Shown here in pieces: positions 54,170 to 63,249 of a DNA stretch of 64,000 bases (the stretch's first letter is position 1; the number at the start of each line of letters is the position of its first letter). The notes below the pieces were generated by a model. It searched no databases. It saw only the letters and a program-made list of their open reading frames with translations, and was not told the origin of the DNA. The stretch is from Ureibacillus terrenus (lineage in GTDB: Bacteria > Bacillota > Bacilli > Bacillales_A > Planococcaceae). The position numbers and the translations under genes are program-made. Location: the NCBI RefSeq assembly GCF_006569205.1, contig NZ_VIGD01000005.1, forward strand, positions 120,928 through 184,927, given 5' to 3'.

Positions 54170-54470
54170 TTAGCGCAAGATGATCTCTCATGTGACCAAG
54201 AGGAACTCCTTTGTGCCCAAGAGGAATTCCTTTGTGCCCAAGAGAAATCCCCATCTGCCCAAGTTGAACTCCCATGTGCCCGAAGAGAATCTCCATACGC
54301 CCAAGTTGAACTCCTAAGTGCCAAAGAAGATTCCTTATCTGCCCGAGATGACCTCTCATATGCCCAAGGGAAATCTCTATCCGCCCAAGATGATCTCTCT
54401 TATCCCCAAGAGCAAACTCCATCCGCCCAAAATACATCTTCATCCAAGCCCAAGAAACATCCACCCCCAT
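54170..54470 (+). repeat. 21-bp tandem array G (GCCCAAG family)
   Basis: About 13 degenerate 21-bp units with core GCCCAAG. The plus-strand frame through the array stays open and runs into the DUF6241-like gene, giving a false N-terminal extension of about 130 residues. Confidence 0.87.
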
Positions 54471-54553
54471 ATCCCTCCCTTGACTTAATGAGAAAATTTG
54501 GTATGTTATTTACAAGATTGGAAATTCTGAAGGGAGCAAATGGAAATTTTCTT

Positions 54554-55075
54554 ATGAGGAATAAATATTGGATGGTCGTGGCTTCATTGATCATAGCGGT
54601 GGCGGGGATTGCGGCTGCGGTCATTTTGCTCAATCAGGGTAAAGCGAAACCGCAAGATTCCGAAAACATCAATCCGGAATCGATCAACACCGAAACCCGG
54701 CAGCCGATAAAAGCCTCCACATCCGACGATTACACGATGCCCGAAGAGGTGTTCATGCAGACCATGCATGAAATGACCCACCAAAAAGTAAAAGCCGATA
54801 CAAAATGGGGCTTTACCCCAATGACCGAAGAACAGATAGATAAAATGTTGACGATTTTGGAATATAACGATTATGAGCATGAAGAATTTTACCGGGAAGC
54901 CTTGACCGCCTGGAAAAACGGCGACTTCTCCAACGCCGTCAAAGTGCATAATAAAATTTGGAAATGGCAAGGCGGAACAATCGGCAAAGCAACCGGCCTT
55001 CTTTCCCGCGAGGAAGAAGAAGAATATTTGGAACATCAAACGGAAAAAAGCTTCTCCCAATCCGGAAGAAATTAA
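54554..55075 (+). CDS. Membrane-anchored protein, DUF6241-like
   Basis: A 173-residue protein with one N-terminal membrane segment (YWMVVASLIIAVAGIAAAVI) and an extracellular or periplasm-facing domain containing MHEMTHQKVKADTKWGFTPM and WQGGTIGKATGLLSREEEEE, which resemble the DUF6241 family. Function unknown. ATG 54554 is the most likely start although its ribosome-binding site is weak; a four-codon frame (ATG GAA ATT TTC TTA TGA) with GGGAG before it overlaps this ATG and could couple translation. In-frame extension upstream is repeat array. Confidence 0.7.
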   Translation: MRNKYWMVVASLIIAVAGIAAAVILLNQGKAKPQDSENINPESINTETRQPIKASTSDDYTMPEEVFMQTMHEMTHQKVKADTKWGFTPMTEEQIDKMLTILEYNDYEHEEFYREALTAWKNGDFSNAVKVHNKIWKWQGGTIGKATGLLSREEEEEYLEHQTEKSFSQSGRN

Positions 55076-55078
55076 GCA

Positions 55079-55117
55079 AAGCGCCTGGCATCCAATTAAG
55101 TGCCAGGCGCTTCTTTT
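55079..55117 (+). terminator. Terminator of the DUF6241-like gene
   Basis: GCGCCTGGCA (55081-55090) pairs with TGCCAGGCGC (55101-55110), followed by TTCTTTTG. Confidence 0.85.
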
Positions 55118-55217
55118 GTTGAAAAAGTTAACATCATTTTCTAAGGCATCTGCTCAAACGGCGTCGCCAATTTATTCAGTTAATCGATGAAATACCGGGA
55201 AGCCAAGCTGCCTCATT

Positions 55218-56192
55218 TTAATATACCGAAAGCTTATACTCCCCAAATCCAAAGGCTGCCTGTTTTCCGATATGCAAAAATTGTCCTGCATACAGCAATG
55301 GAAAAAGCTCCTTCAAAGTATCCCCTTCCACCACCATTTCGCCAATGATGCCATCCAGTTTCATTTTTTGTTGCTGCCTTGTGGAAAACCTTTCAAAGCT
55401 CTCATACTCCCACCCGGAAAAGACCGTGTCCACATCAATGGATGCATCAATCCAAAACGCTTCCCATTCCGGATCCAGCTCATACTGATGATGAAAATAA
55501 AGTATGCTGTTCAATCGTCTAATTAAATTCATGACAAACAAGTCAAAGGGCAAATCTTTCACATAACGTCCTTCATGTTTCACACGGGCGGGCGTGACCA
55601 ATTCCAGCTTCAATTGGAAAGGCCGGTATTCCGGAATAGCTAAAAGATTTTTAAAACTTAAAACAGCCGGCTCACTTAACAGCCGGTCCCCTTCAAAAAT
55701 GATCCTTTCGATTCCCGGTTCCACGGACTTCACCGTCCGGATGATGAAAGGGACATGTTTTTTGCCAAATCCGATTTCACCGAACCTTCTGATGGCCCCG
55801 ATATAAGACATATAATCATCCACCGCATTGCCAAATAAATAAATTTGAAATTCAAAAAGCTCTCCGTTTTTTATAATGGATGGATAATTTTTCTCCACAC
55901 GGATGATATATGGCCTTGTATACGGAATATAGGGATGCGCTTGCGTCGTGGCGCCTTCCCGATCTTCAAAAGACAGGGTGTAGGAACACTTTTCGGGACA
56001 TTGACATTTTTCTCGGCATGTCCGGACATCAAACAGGCACAATTTCTGCTTTAATGCATATCCTAAACCGCCACGGATGGTAATGGCTGGATAGGCCGGT
56101 ATCACCATCTCTTCCATCGGCTCAATCGCAAATTTTAAAACCGTCATGCGGAAGGGGAGAGAAAAAAGCATCTCGGATGTATTGAAAATCAC
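55218..56192 (-). CDS. cas6: CRISPR pre-crRNA endoribonuclease Cas6
   Basis: Cas6 cuts pre-crRNA within the repeat to release crRNAs for the type III complex. The 324-residue protein has an N-terminal RAMP domain (IPAYPAITIRGGLGYALKQK) with a Cys cluster (CREKCQCPEKC near residues 59-69), the IRRFGEIGFGKKHVPF segment and a C-terminal domain ending in the Gly-rich FLHIGKQAAFGFGEYKL loop. The GTG at 56192 overlaps the stop of the upstream cas7-type gene (GTGA). It is the last gene of the cas operon; no CRISPR array follows in the 100 bp before the next terminator. Confidence 0.9.
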   Translation of the reverse strand: MIFNTSEMLFSLPFRMTVLKFAIEPMEEMVIPAYPAITIRGGLGYALKQKLCLFDVRTCREKCQCPEKCSYTLSFEDREGATTQAHPYIPYTRPYIIRVEKNYPSIIKNGELFEFQIYLFGNAVDDYMSYIGAIRRFGEIGFGKKHVPFIIRTVKSVEPGIERIIFEGDRLLSEPAVLSFKNLLAIPEYRPFQLKLELVTPARVKHEGRYVKDLPFDLFVMNLIRRLNSILYFHHQYELDPEWEAFWIDASIDVDTVFSGWEYESFERFSTRQQQKMKLDGIIGEMVVEGDTLKELFPLLYAGQFLHIGKQAAFGFGEYKLSVY

Positions 56193-57517
56193 AACTTCGT
56201 ACCCCGTTTCAATTTTGTATATCGTTTCACTTTTTTTCCTTTATTTTGATATATTTTATGGCCGTCAAATGTTTGATCATCGGTCAAAGCGAAATACTCT
56301 TCATATTTTTTTTGATATGGATTGCTGCCTTTGTAAAGTTCCGCTTTGTCAATTTGCCTGCTAAACTCGGGAGCGTTTAAATCCAATATTTTCGTTGCAT
56401 CCCTTACATAAATGTCCCGGACCGTTAACCGGACCCTTCCAAACCCTAAAGGCTTTCCGCGGCCGATTGCATATGTCGCTTTCTTCGCCAATTCCGAAGC
56501 TTCGGCGCCAGCATTCAATTCGATTAACCGGACAAGCGCCGCCAACTCTTCCTCCTTCAAATTTTTAAAATAAATGTTGAAGGTATAAACCGTATTCGGG
56601 GCAATTAAAATGATTTTTTCCAATTGTACCGCCTTGCCGTTTTCAATGCAGATATGCTTTTCACGATTGATCTTCCAATGCTCTCCTACAAAACCCCGGA
56701 ATGCCTCTTTGACTGTTTCCGCTATGCATCTCTTTTCCAAATCTTTTGTGCGTCCCGCCAGATAAACCTTTCTTCCCGCAGGTCGCAATCTCTTTTTTGT
56801 TTTTTCCATATAATTCATGTTGAAACGATTAGTCCCCTTTATCAATAACCCCTTTGGTGAAGCCAATGTAAAGGGCTTTAAATACGCTTCCTGATATTCG
56901 GCATGTTCAGTGACAGCATCTGAAAATTGCAACAATGAACTTAAAGCGATTCCTTTATTTTTCTTTTTGGAATTTTCATTGCTTTGATTTTGCACAAATC
57001 CAAAAAAATGGGATGCCAATCCATGGTTCTCAAGAGTGTTTTTTTCAGATAACCAATCTGCCGGAATATATTCCCTCAGTTTTCGATTAGACCCATTACT
57101 TTCCTCCACCGTCAAAACGTCATTCCAGATGATTTCCGCCGCATTGTGGAGCATGCCGCGAATCGATGAAGCCGGAATTTTTTTGTGAAATCCTTTTCCA
57201 AGGGCATTACGATAATCATAAATTGGTACAGAATTTTTTTGACCGCCTGATTTCCTGGCTATTTCTACTACATCGCCCATTTCATCAATTGCGACCATCG
57301 GCGACTTCAATTGCAAATCCACCGTCATGACACCGGTATAATTCGTTTTCAAATCTTGTTGTTTTTTGGCGCAGTGAGTGGATTCAATCGGATCATCAAT
57401 GGAAATAAAGTCATAAGGAAGAACATCCATTTCGGCTTCCATTGCTGCATTTTCATTCTCCGCGGGATTTTTCAATTCCGGAAATAACTTATTCAGCTTT
57501 TCCCCCATCAAATTCAT
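56189..57517 (-). CDS. Large Cas7-type RAMP protein of the type III-D-like complex
   Basis: A 442-residue RAMP protein. The core runs from about residue 60 (TGVMTVDLQLKSPMVAID) through the conserved IPASSIRGMLHNAAEI helix to the Gly-rich AIGRGKPLGFGRVRLTV loop near residue 380. The N-terminal 55 residues are acidic and family-specific. It resembles large RAMPs of III-D loci (TIGR03986-like). Its place between the csx19-like gene and cas6 and its coupled start (ATGA with GGAAGGGGG) argue for a subunit of the backbone. Which aspartate, if any, cuts target RNA cannot be settled by eye. Confidence 0.82.
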   Translation of the reverse strand: MNLMGEKLNKLFPELKNPAENENAAMEAEMDVLPYDFISIDDPIESTHCAKKQQDLKTNYTGVMTVDLQLKSPMVAIDEMGDVVEIARKSGGQKNSVPIYDYRNALGKGFHKKIPASSIRGMLHNAAEIIWNDVLTVEESNGSNRKLREYIPADWLSEKNTLENHGLASHFFGFVQNQSNENSKKKNKGIALSSLLQFSDAVTEHAEYQEAYLKPFTLASPKGLLIKGTNRFNMNYMEKTKKRLRPAGRKVYLAGRTKDLEKRCIAETVKEAFRGFVGEHWKINREKHICIENGKAVQLEKIILIAPNTVYTFNIYFKNLKEEELAALVRLIELNAGAEASELAKKATYAIGRGKPLGFGRVRLTVRDIYVRDATKILDLNAPEFSRQIDKAELYKGSNPYQKKYEEYFALTDDQTFDGHKIYQNKGKKVKRYTKLKRGTKL

Positions 57518-57909
57518 CCGCTTACCCCCTTCCAGCTTTCAAAATACAATTCTCCATCTTCGATCATTTCAATTATCAAATATTTGAACGGGAGATTCCG
57601 ATTTTTTTTGGCTGAATCATCAATCATCAACGTTCTGCTTTGTCTTTTCTCTTGGGAAATGGAAGTTTTGTCCAATTTCACAATGCGATAATAGGATGGA
57701 TATTTTTTGATTTTCCACTCCTCGTCCTCCGAAAAAAACCGAAGAAAATCAAAATTGTCTGGAATCTCGGTTGAAGATTCCAGTTTCCCGATTTTATATT
57801 CAAGTATACTTTCCATATAATACATAGCATCGGAATGTTTCTTCTTAAATTCTTCCACCAGTTCCGAAAGATTGATGGACTCGGTTATTTCTGTTTGGAA
57901 TATGGACAT
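57514..57909 (-). CDS. Csx19-like small subunit candidate
   Basis: A 131-residue acidic protein. MSIFQTEITESINLSELVEE begins the frame; the central FDFLRFFSEDEEWKIKKYPS followed by YYRIVKLD resembles the conserved core of the Csx19/TIGR03984 family that accompanies Csx10 in type III-D loci. This assignment rests on position and that motif, not on clear full-length similarity. The ATG at 57909 follows AGGTGGTGTATGAT, directly after the upstream stop; the downstream gene overlaps its stop. Confidence 0.6.
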   Translation of the reverse strand: MSIFQTEITESINLSELVEEFKKKHSDAMYYMESILEYKIGKLESSTEIPDNFDFLRFFSEDEEWKIKKYPSYYRIVKLDKTSISQEKRQSRTLMIDDSAKKNRNLPFKYLIIEMIEDGELYFESWKGVSG

Positions 57910-57910
57910 A

Positions 57911-58654
57911 TCATACACCACCTGCCACTTTCTCGGCGAGGGCATCCACGCCAAACTGCATCCATCGGAAAGTCTGTTCTTTTTCAAAGGATTTAAGATA
58001 TCTTTCAGAAATCAGCGACTTTTCCTTTTTCCAATCACTTAGATCGACGTGAATTGATTTTTTGGCAATTTCTTGTCCTGCCTTCCCGCCAAAAAATTCT
58101 AAAACAACATCTGCCCGATGCAATGCCACCCGTCCGAAGCCTCTCGATTTTCCATGTCCGATTTGAACACTTCCGGAATAAAGGGCTTTTAAAACCAAAG
58201 CCATTAACCCGAAATCCTCCGCCGTCGGGTTCATCACGTCCAAATGCAAAACCCATTTGGTGGTCGGACGAATCACTTCATATTCAATGATTTTGGGATC
58301 ACGTGCGGATAAACGCGGAATGGCATTGATTGTCTTTGACCCCTGCACTTCTTTATCGAACTCCGAATCGGATATGAAGATTCTCCCTTTCAATGACTGT
58401 GTTCCAAATAAATCCTCAAGCAACTCATTAAATTGTTGAGTATCAAAGTAAACGGCCAAATCGCTTAAATAGGATCGCACGACTCCTTTAACCGAACTGC
58501 CTGTAATTACATATTTTACATCCTCATTGTAATCATTTTTCATCATTAAATTTTTGTTTTCGTTGCTGCTTTCTGTCCCGATATGGATGGGAGACAGCGC
58601 TTCCAGTTCCAAATCAAAGGAAGCGTTCCTGCAAAGTTTTTTAAAAGAAGCCAC
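57911..58654 (-). CDS. Cas7 (Csm3-like) RAMP backbone protein
   Basis: A 247-residue Cas7-type RAMP. Hallmarks: LEALSPIHIGTESSNEN near residue 20, YVITGSSVKGVVRSYLSDLA and the Gly-rich VQIGHGKSRGFGRVAL loop near 180. Backbone Cas7 subunits bind crRNA and some carry an aspartate that cleaves target RNA. The GTG at 58654 has AGAGGTG with 6-nt spacing and was preferred to a GTG three codons upstream that overlaps that site. Confidence 0.88.
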   Translation of the reverse strand: MASFKKLCRNASFDLELEALSPIHIGTESSNENKNLMMKNDYNEDVKYVITGSSVKGVVRSYLSDLAVYFDTQQFNELLEDLFGTQSLKGRIFISDSEFDKEVQGSKTINAIPRLSARDPKIIEYEVIRPTTKWVLHLDVMNPTAEDFGLMALVLKALYSGSVQIGHGKSRGFGRVALHRADVVLEFFGGKAGQEIAKKSIHVDLSDWKKEKSLISERYLKSFEKEQTFRWMQFGVDALAEKVAGGV

Positions 58655-58671
58655 GTTGAACACCTCTTTTC

Positions 58672-59502
58672 TTATAAGACCTTTTCCAAAAATTCAGTTA
58701 GCGTTTTATTTTCGGTAGGTGTATCTTTGCCCAACAATGTTTGAATAATGGCATTCTTATTTTCCTTCTTTGAAAAATCGTATATTTTTACGGTTCCGCT
58801 TATAAATTCAATTTGTCCGAGACCCCTAGCCAGCATGCCGCCAATGCGAATTTGATTTCCCTGCAGCTGTGCCAGCGCCAATGCGAGCACTTTTAAATTT
58901 TCCTCTGTCATATTTTCGGCAGTAATCACCATCTCAAACTCGTAATTTGGCAAAATATATTCATAAGTATAAAAACGATTTCCTTTAACCGTGCCGGTGT
59001 CTCTGTCGATTTGAATTCCTTCCCGTATATTTGTTAACGTATTTGCAGGAAAAACAATATGCTCAAACTTTACCTTCGAAGCAATGGAACCTCCGCCGTA
59101 TGTGCGGCAAATCGGACATAGTTCATCATAATAAAGATTGTAAATTTTCTCTTCAGAAATTTTTCTATCTTCTTTTTGTTCTATTTCTTTTATTTTTTCT
59201 TCTATTTTTACATTTTTATGTGGAGCGCATGCCTTATCTCCATCCAAATAACACGGCTCTCTATCAAAAAATAGATGGGCCAGGCGTTCACTGGCAGAAC
59301 GCATCAAACCTTTAAGTGTGGAACCGGGAATGAACGGATTTTCATTTTCCGAAACTCTCATAATCGGATTTTTTGATGTTACAGAATCTTCAGAATTTCC
59401 GCCAACATGGATGGGCGTGATATTTTTCAATTTGATGCGGAAAATGTACATGTTTTTCAATTTTGAAAAATTCATATTTTCATTGTAATTTGTTTCGCAC
59501 AT
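58672..59502 (-). CDS. Cas7 (Csm3-like) RAMP protein with Cys motif
   Basis: A 276-residue Cas7-type RAMP. LKNITPIHVGGNSEDS and FIPGSTLKGLMRSASERLAH form the RNA-binding core; CPICRTYGGGSIASKV (near residue 135) with a preceding Cys (EPCYLDGDKACAPH) suggests a zinc-stabilised insertion; IRIGGMLARGLGQIEF is the Gly-rich loop. The acidic residues after IHVGG occupy the place of the target-cutting aspartate in Csm3. ATG 59502 follows GGGGAGACGTTGAAG, two bp after the csx10 stop. Confidence 0.9.
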   Translation of the reverse strand: MCETNYNENMNFSKLKNMYIFRIKLKNITPIHVGGNSEDSVTSKNPIMRVSENENPFIPGSTLKGLMRSASERLAHLFFDREPCYLDGDKACAPHKNVKIEEKIKEIEQKEDRKISEEKIYNLYYDELCPICRTYGGGSIASKVKFEHIVFPANTLTNIREGIQIDRDTGTVKGNRFYTYEYILPNYEFEMVITAENMTEENLKVLALALAQLQGNQIRIGGMLARGLGQIEFISGTVKIYDFSKKENKNAIIQTLLGKDTPTENKTLTEFLEKVL

Positions 59503-59504
59503 CT

Positions 59505-61028
59505 TCAACGTCTCCCCTTTTTGGATTCTTGCTTCAGCCGAACTTGTTCCCGGACTAAAAACCCGATAAATGTTTTTACTGCCCAATCTTTCATTTCTTT
59601 TGAATAAGAAAACGCATCCTCAATTTTACTGATTTCCCTCCGGAGGGCTTCCCCAATTATCAATTCCGAATTGGGAATTTCATTTTTCCAGGCACTAGTT
59701 GCATTTGATTCCAACCGCCGCTGCAAGTAGTACTTATATCTTGTTTTCATTACATTGCCATCTTGATATTTTTCATATTCTGTGCTCATCAGTTCTTTCC
59801 GCGGATCGGATAATGCCATCAAGGCCTGCCATTGAGAAATTGGAATCAAACCTTTTGTTTTCTTTGCAAAATCTATTGCCCGCTTCAAAAGTTCCTCTTT
59901 AATTTTTATTTCTTTTATTTCGTCAATTGGTCCAGCTTGATTCTTACACGATTCTGCAACTTTGACTTCCTTCGCTTCCGGCATCAGTTCAACCTGTCCA
60001 AATCCTTCCTGCACCCGTTCGCCAATTCCCTTTTCTTCGATTTCCTGAATCGCTTGTAAGATCAGATTGATTTCATCCTCTGAAACTCCTTTGAATTTCG
60101 TGACATGCGCCGTCCCCGGCAATAAAACATGGGCGGATGTCCTCATCGCATTCCATGTTTGCTGCCAGCCGTCCCGGATTGCCCCATAGCCATAGGTTTT
60201 AAATTCCGCTCTATCCCCAAGCTTTTCTATGAAATCAACCATTTCTTTTGAATTTTTCACGATGGGGGCAATGTGAATCTTCCAATCGATTTCATCCGTC
60301 GGGAGCAAATATTCATCCAATAAAATTAATGGACTTTTGGCCACCAGTACCACCACAAAGGTGTCATCCGGACATGCCGGCAATTGGCTGGCCCTTTTTT
60401 GAAAATCACGTTGAAGATCGCTCTTTTCCTTGGCTTTGAAGATGACTTCGGCTTTTCCATAGCCCGCAGACCGTTTTTTCCCGATATACAGGGTACATTG
60501 ATAATGGTCATCCAATTTTTCACACACTGTTTCGAGCACTTCTTCGGGGATGGCGGCTGTTGTTTTAAAGACGGTTCCTTCCGCAATGGAAGTCATTGTA
60601 TAGAGTTTTCCTTTTACCACCGCTTCCCTCGTCGGGCTGATTTCAATGCCCAACGAAGCATCGATTACCGGATGTTCATCATAGCCGCACTTCGGATATA
60701 ACACTTCTTGCTCATCTTTGACGCGATATCTTTCTCCTTTTACCAGCTCATCCAAATAGCTTTTGGCGGGTCCTCCCGATTTTCTCACTTTATAATAGAC
60801 GGGATAGAGCACACTATTTTCCAAGTGGGCGTCCCGGAAAATGCTTTCCTTGACAAAGCGGTCTGCCAAAGGATGGTCGAAGCCCGCTTTATATTCCCAA
60901 ATTTGCGCAAAGGCGCCGCGCCATGTGGAACCTGGAATGTAGCGGTTTGTACTCCATAAGGATTCGGCATTATATTTTTCTGCGATGGCGATCGGCTGCA
61001 ACGCCTTGATGGTCACGTCCCAAATCAT
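59505..61028 (-). CDS. csx10: Csx10, type III-D Cas5-like double RAMP protein
   Basis: A 507-residue protein with two RAMP domains and a helical C-terminal extension, the Csx10 arrangement that defines type III-D. N-terminal features: NRYIPGSTWRGAFAQIWEYK; first Gly-rich loop YIGKKRSAGYGKAEVIFK (near 205); second domain from about 235 (TFVVVLVAKSPLILLDEYLL) with GIGERVQEGFGQVEL near 365; the C-terminal 130 residues (FAKKTKGLIPISQWQALMAL) are mostly helical. It probably holds the 5' handle of the crRNA. ATG 61028 overlaps the stop of the upstream gene (ATGA). An alternative ATG 27 codons earlier is unlikely. Confidence 0.85.
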   Translation of the reverse strand: MIWDVTIKALQPIAIAEKYNAESLWSTNRYIPGSTWRGAFAQIWEYKAGFDHPLADRFVKESIFRDAHLENSVLYPVYYKVRKSGGPAKSYLDELVKGERYRVKDEQEVLYPKCGYDEHPVIDASLGIEISPTREAVVKGKLYTMTSIAEGTVFKTTAAIPEEVLETVCEKLDDHYQCTLYIGKKRSAGYGKAEVIFKAKEKSDLQRDFQKRASQLPACPDDTFVVVLVAKSPLILLDEYLLPTDEIDWKIHIAPIVKNSKEMVDFIEKLGDRAEFKTYGYGAIRDGWQQTWNAMRTSAHVLLPGTAHVTKFKGVSEDEINLILQAIQEIEEKGIGERVQEGFGQVELMPEAKEVKVAESCKNQAGPIDEIKEIKIKEELLKRAIDFAKKTKGLIPISQWQALMALSDPRKELMSTEYEKYQDGNVMKTRYKYYLQRRLESNATSAWKNEIPNSELIIGEALRREISKIEDAFSYSKEMKDWAVKTFIGFLVREQVRLKQESKKGRR

Positions 61029-61729
61029 TTTGACACCCCTTCCCCCAAATGTTTCAGAATTTCTTCTTCGATTTCTGATTGTTTCAGAACCCAATCTCCA
61101 ATTTTGCATGATTCGATGATGATCCGGCCCATTCCGTATCCTGTGGATTTATCGCCCCCGAAACGTTTCGTGGCCAACATGGCCAGCATCAGCGCAAACA
61201 CTTCCTTTTTATTCGTTTCGTCCGGAATATACCCATCCACCTCTCCGGCCAAAAAAGAGCCTTCTTTCAAAGTGATAAACTCCTCCACTCGCAAAGAATG
61301 ATTCTTCGCGGCTTTCCGGAAACGATCCACGCTCGTGCTTGCCGACCATTCCAAATGGACGGATTCCGTTTTTGCCCTCAACGGGGAAAAATGAGCCCAG
61401 CCCGCATAACGCTCTTCTCCGAAAATCGGTTCTGCCGGAACATCAAATAAATGCTCCAATTTTTTAAACGTGGAACGGAAATGCCCCTTTACACTGGTCC
61501 CCGGAATCTCGTAAACCTTTTGAGAGTTTGCCAACTTCCTTGTTTTGAACGTGTTGTCCACTGAACTGTTTTTTCCCGTGCCCGATCCGATTTTTAATGG
61601 ACTTGGCACTACTTTCTTTTGTTCTTCCGACCCTTTTAAAACATTTGATGAATTATTCTCTTCCCCCATGTTAATCGTTCTTTCCAACTTAAAGATGTAT
61701 TTGATTTCGACAGGGATATAAGCCGTCAT
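61025..61729 (-). CDS. Cas7-type RAMP protein
   Basis: A 234-residue Cas7-type RAMP. The long loop after the first strand is Ser/Gly/Lys-rich (SSNVLKGSEEQKKVVPSPLK); YEIPGTSVKGHFRSTFKKLE is the conserved helix and FGGDKSTGYGMGRIII the Gly-rich loop near residue 190. It is a backbone subunit of the III-D-like complex. ATG 61729 overlaps the cas10 stop (ATGA). Confidence 0.88.
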   Translation of the reverse strand: MTAYIPVEIKYIFKLERTINMGEENNSSNVLKGSEEQKKVVPSPLKIGSGTGKNSSVDNTFKTRKLANSQKVYEIPGTSVKGHFRSTFKKLEHLFDVPAEPIFGEERYAGWAHFSPLRAKTESVHLEWSASTSVDRFRKAAKNHSLRVEEFITLKEGSFLAGEVDGYIPDETNKKEVFALMLAMLATKRFGGDKSTGYGMGRIIIESCKIGDWVLKQSEIEEEILKHLGEGVSK

Positions 61730-63249
61730 TCCATAACCACCTTTTCATCCACAAATTCGTACAAATCAAACAGATCTCTTAGCGGTGTATAAGGGATTCC
61801 GTTTCTTTCAAAGGCAAACGGCGTTTTTCGGAACTTTTTATTCCATTCGAAGAAAATTTCTTTATGTTCCTTTTCCAGCCGGGATAGCCATTCTCTCCAC
61901 TCGAATTCCATCATCAATTTGCTCGGTTCGGCCGTAATGCGGTAAATCGCCTTGATTTTGCTGGATGGAAATTTTCTTTCTTTTAACTTGCGGGCTTTTT
62001 CATATAAATCTTTAAAGGACAAGTGTTGATCGTCCGAATCCCCAATCCGATAAGTGCGGACATATAAATCCCTTCCATCAATATTCATTCTCTTTTCGTC
62101 AATGGATGTTATATTTGAATCATAGAGAATTTGGAAATCCAAAGTGCTTTCATTGCTCTCCGCTTTCGTTTTCGCCATCAATTCATAGGCCAAATTGTAA
62201 AGTTGGTGGATCGGATAAGTGGATTTGGCGATGATAATCCCCGCAGCCAAATGCTTACCTTCTTTTAAATTGATTTTGTTTTTTGTAAAAAGATTAAAAT
62301 ATTTTAATAAATAATAAGTGTAGACAGTTGCGTGTTTTCCATTGATTATCGCCGCAAAGTCATCCCCGCCGATGGAAGAAAAGTCCACCCGAAACTCTTC
62401 TTCTTCAAATCCAATTTCCAAACATTTCTTATACGCTTCAACCGCGGCGGAAATTAATGAATCCTTCAACCCTTTACTGATTTCCTTATATCTTCGGATA
62501 AATGTTTCGTCATCGGTTTCCCTTTCCAGATCCCCTTTAAACAATTGGCCGATTCCTTTTCCGTCCGCATAAATAAACCCGATAAAACTGTCGGATGGCT
62601 CGTCCCCGACCAAATCGGACATTTTTTCGACCCTCTGAAATGGAACTTCTTTTATTAATTGTTGATACACTTCTTCCAGTCCGGATAGGTCTCCATCCTG
62701 ATCCGAAAATTTCGGGGAATCGATTTTTTCCTTCAGCCCATCAAACGCCTTCTTCTTGTTATAGCAACTGCGGCAGCAATGCATCTCTTCCACTTCCAGA
62801 CCTTTTTCGGCTGCCCGTTGGTGGCAGCTGTCGCAACGTTTCATAATGGGAGCGATGGAAATATTATGGATTTTCTTTTTATATTTCGCGATTTCCGAAA
62901 GACGAAGCCGCTCTTCCGCCCGCTGCAGCCAGTCGTGCATCAATTCGTGTTCCCGTCTTTCCACATTGACGATGGATAAGCTGACTTCATCTGTCGCTTC
63001 CAAATACTTCCGTTGAATGGCAGTCATATAACCTTCCGCATCTTCTTTCCGTTCAAATAACACACGGGCTTCACCGCCACCGGTGCTGAGCACGAGGCCA
63101 CCGAATTCTTCCGCAATCCGGACCGTCTCGACGATGTTCAACTCATCCAGTAATATGCTCGCACCGCGGATCATCTTAAATTTCGGGCTGGCATAAATGT
63201 AATCAATAATATTATTGGTATCGCTGACGACCAGGTATCGGTATTTCAT
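61726..63249 (-). CDS. cas10: Cas10, type III signalling polymerase subunit without HD domain
   Basis: A 507-residue Cas10. The N-terminus LVVSDTNNIIDYIYASPKFK, then MIRGASILLDELN, is the first cyclase-like domain; CDSCHQRAAEKG to HCCRSC (about 137-160) is the zinc finger; the second palm has GFIYADGKGIGQLF and the intact SSIGGDDFAAII motif (GGDD at 294-297), so nucleotide second-messenger synthesis is expected. No N-terminal HD nuclease is present, so it should not cut DNA itself. It is shorter than most Cas10 proteins. The ATG overlaps the stop of the CorA-like gene (ATGA), after AGGGGGG. Confidence 0.92.
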   Translation of the reverse strand: MKYRYLVVSDTNNIIDYIYASPKFKMIRGASILLDELNIVETVRIAEEFGGLVLSTGGGEARVLFERKEDAEGYMTAIQRKYLEATDEVSLSIVNVERREHELMHDWLQRAEERLRLSEIAKYKKKIHNISIAPIMKRCDSCHQRAAEKGLEVEEMHCCRSCYNKKKAFDGLKEKIDSPKFSDQDGDLSGLEEVYQQLIKEVPFQRVEKMSDLVGDEPSDSFIGFIYADGKGIGQLFKGDLERETDDETFIRRYKEISKGLKDSLISAAVEAYKKCLEIGFEEEEFRVDFSSIGGDDFAAIINGKHATVYTYYLLKYFNLFTKNKINLKEGKHLAAGIIIAKSTYPIHQLYNLAYELMAKTKAESNESTLDFQILYDSNITSIDEKRMNIDGRDLYVRTYRIGDSDDQHLSFKDLYEKARKLKERKFPSSKIKAIYRITAEPSKLMMEFEWREWLSRLEKEHKEIFFEWNKKFRKTPFAFERNGIPYTPLRDLFDLYEFVDEKVVME

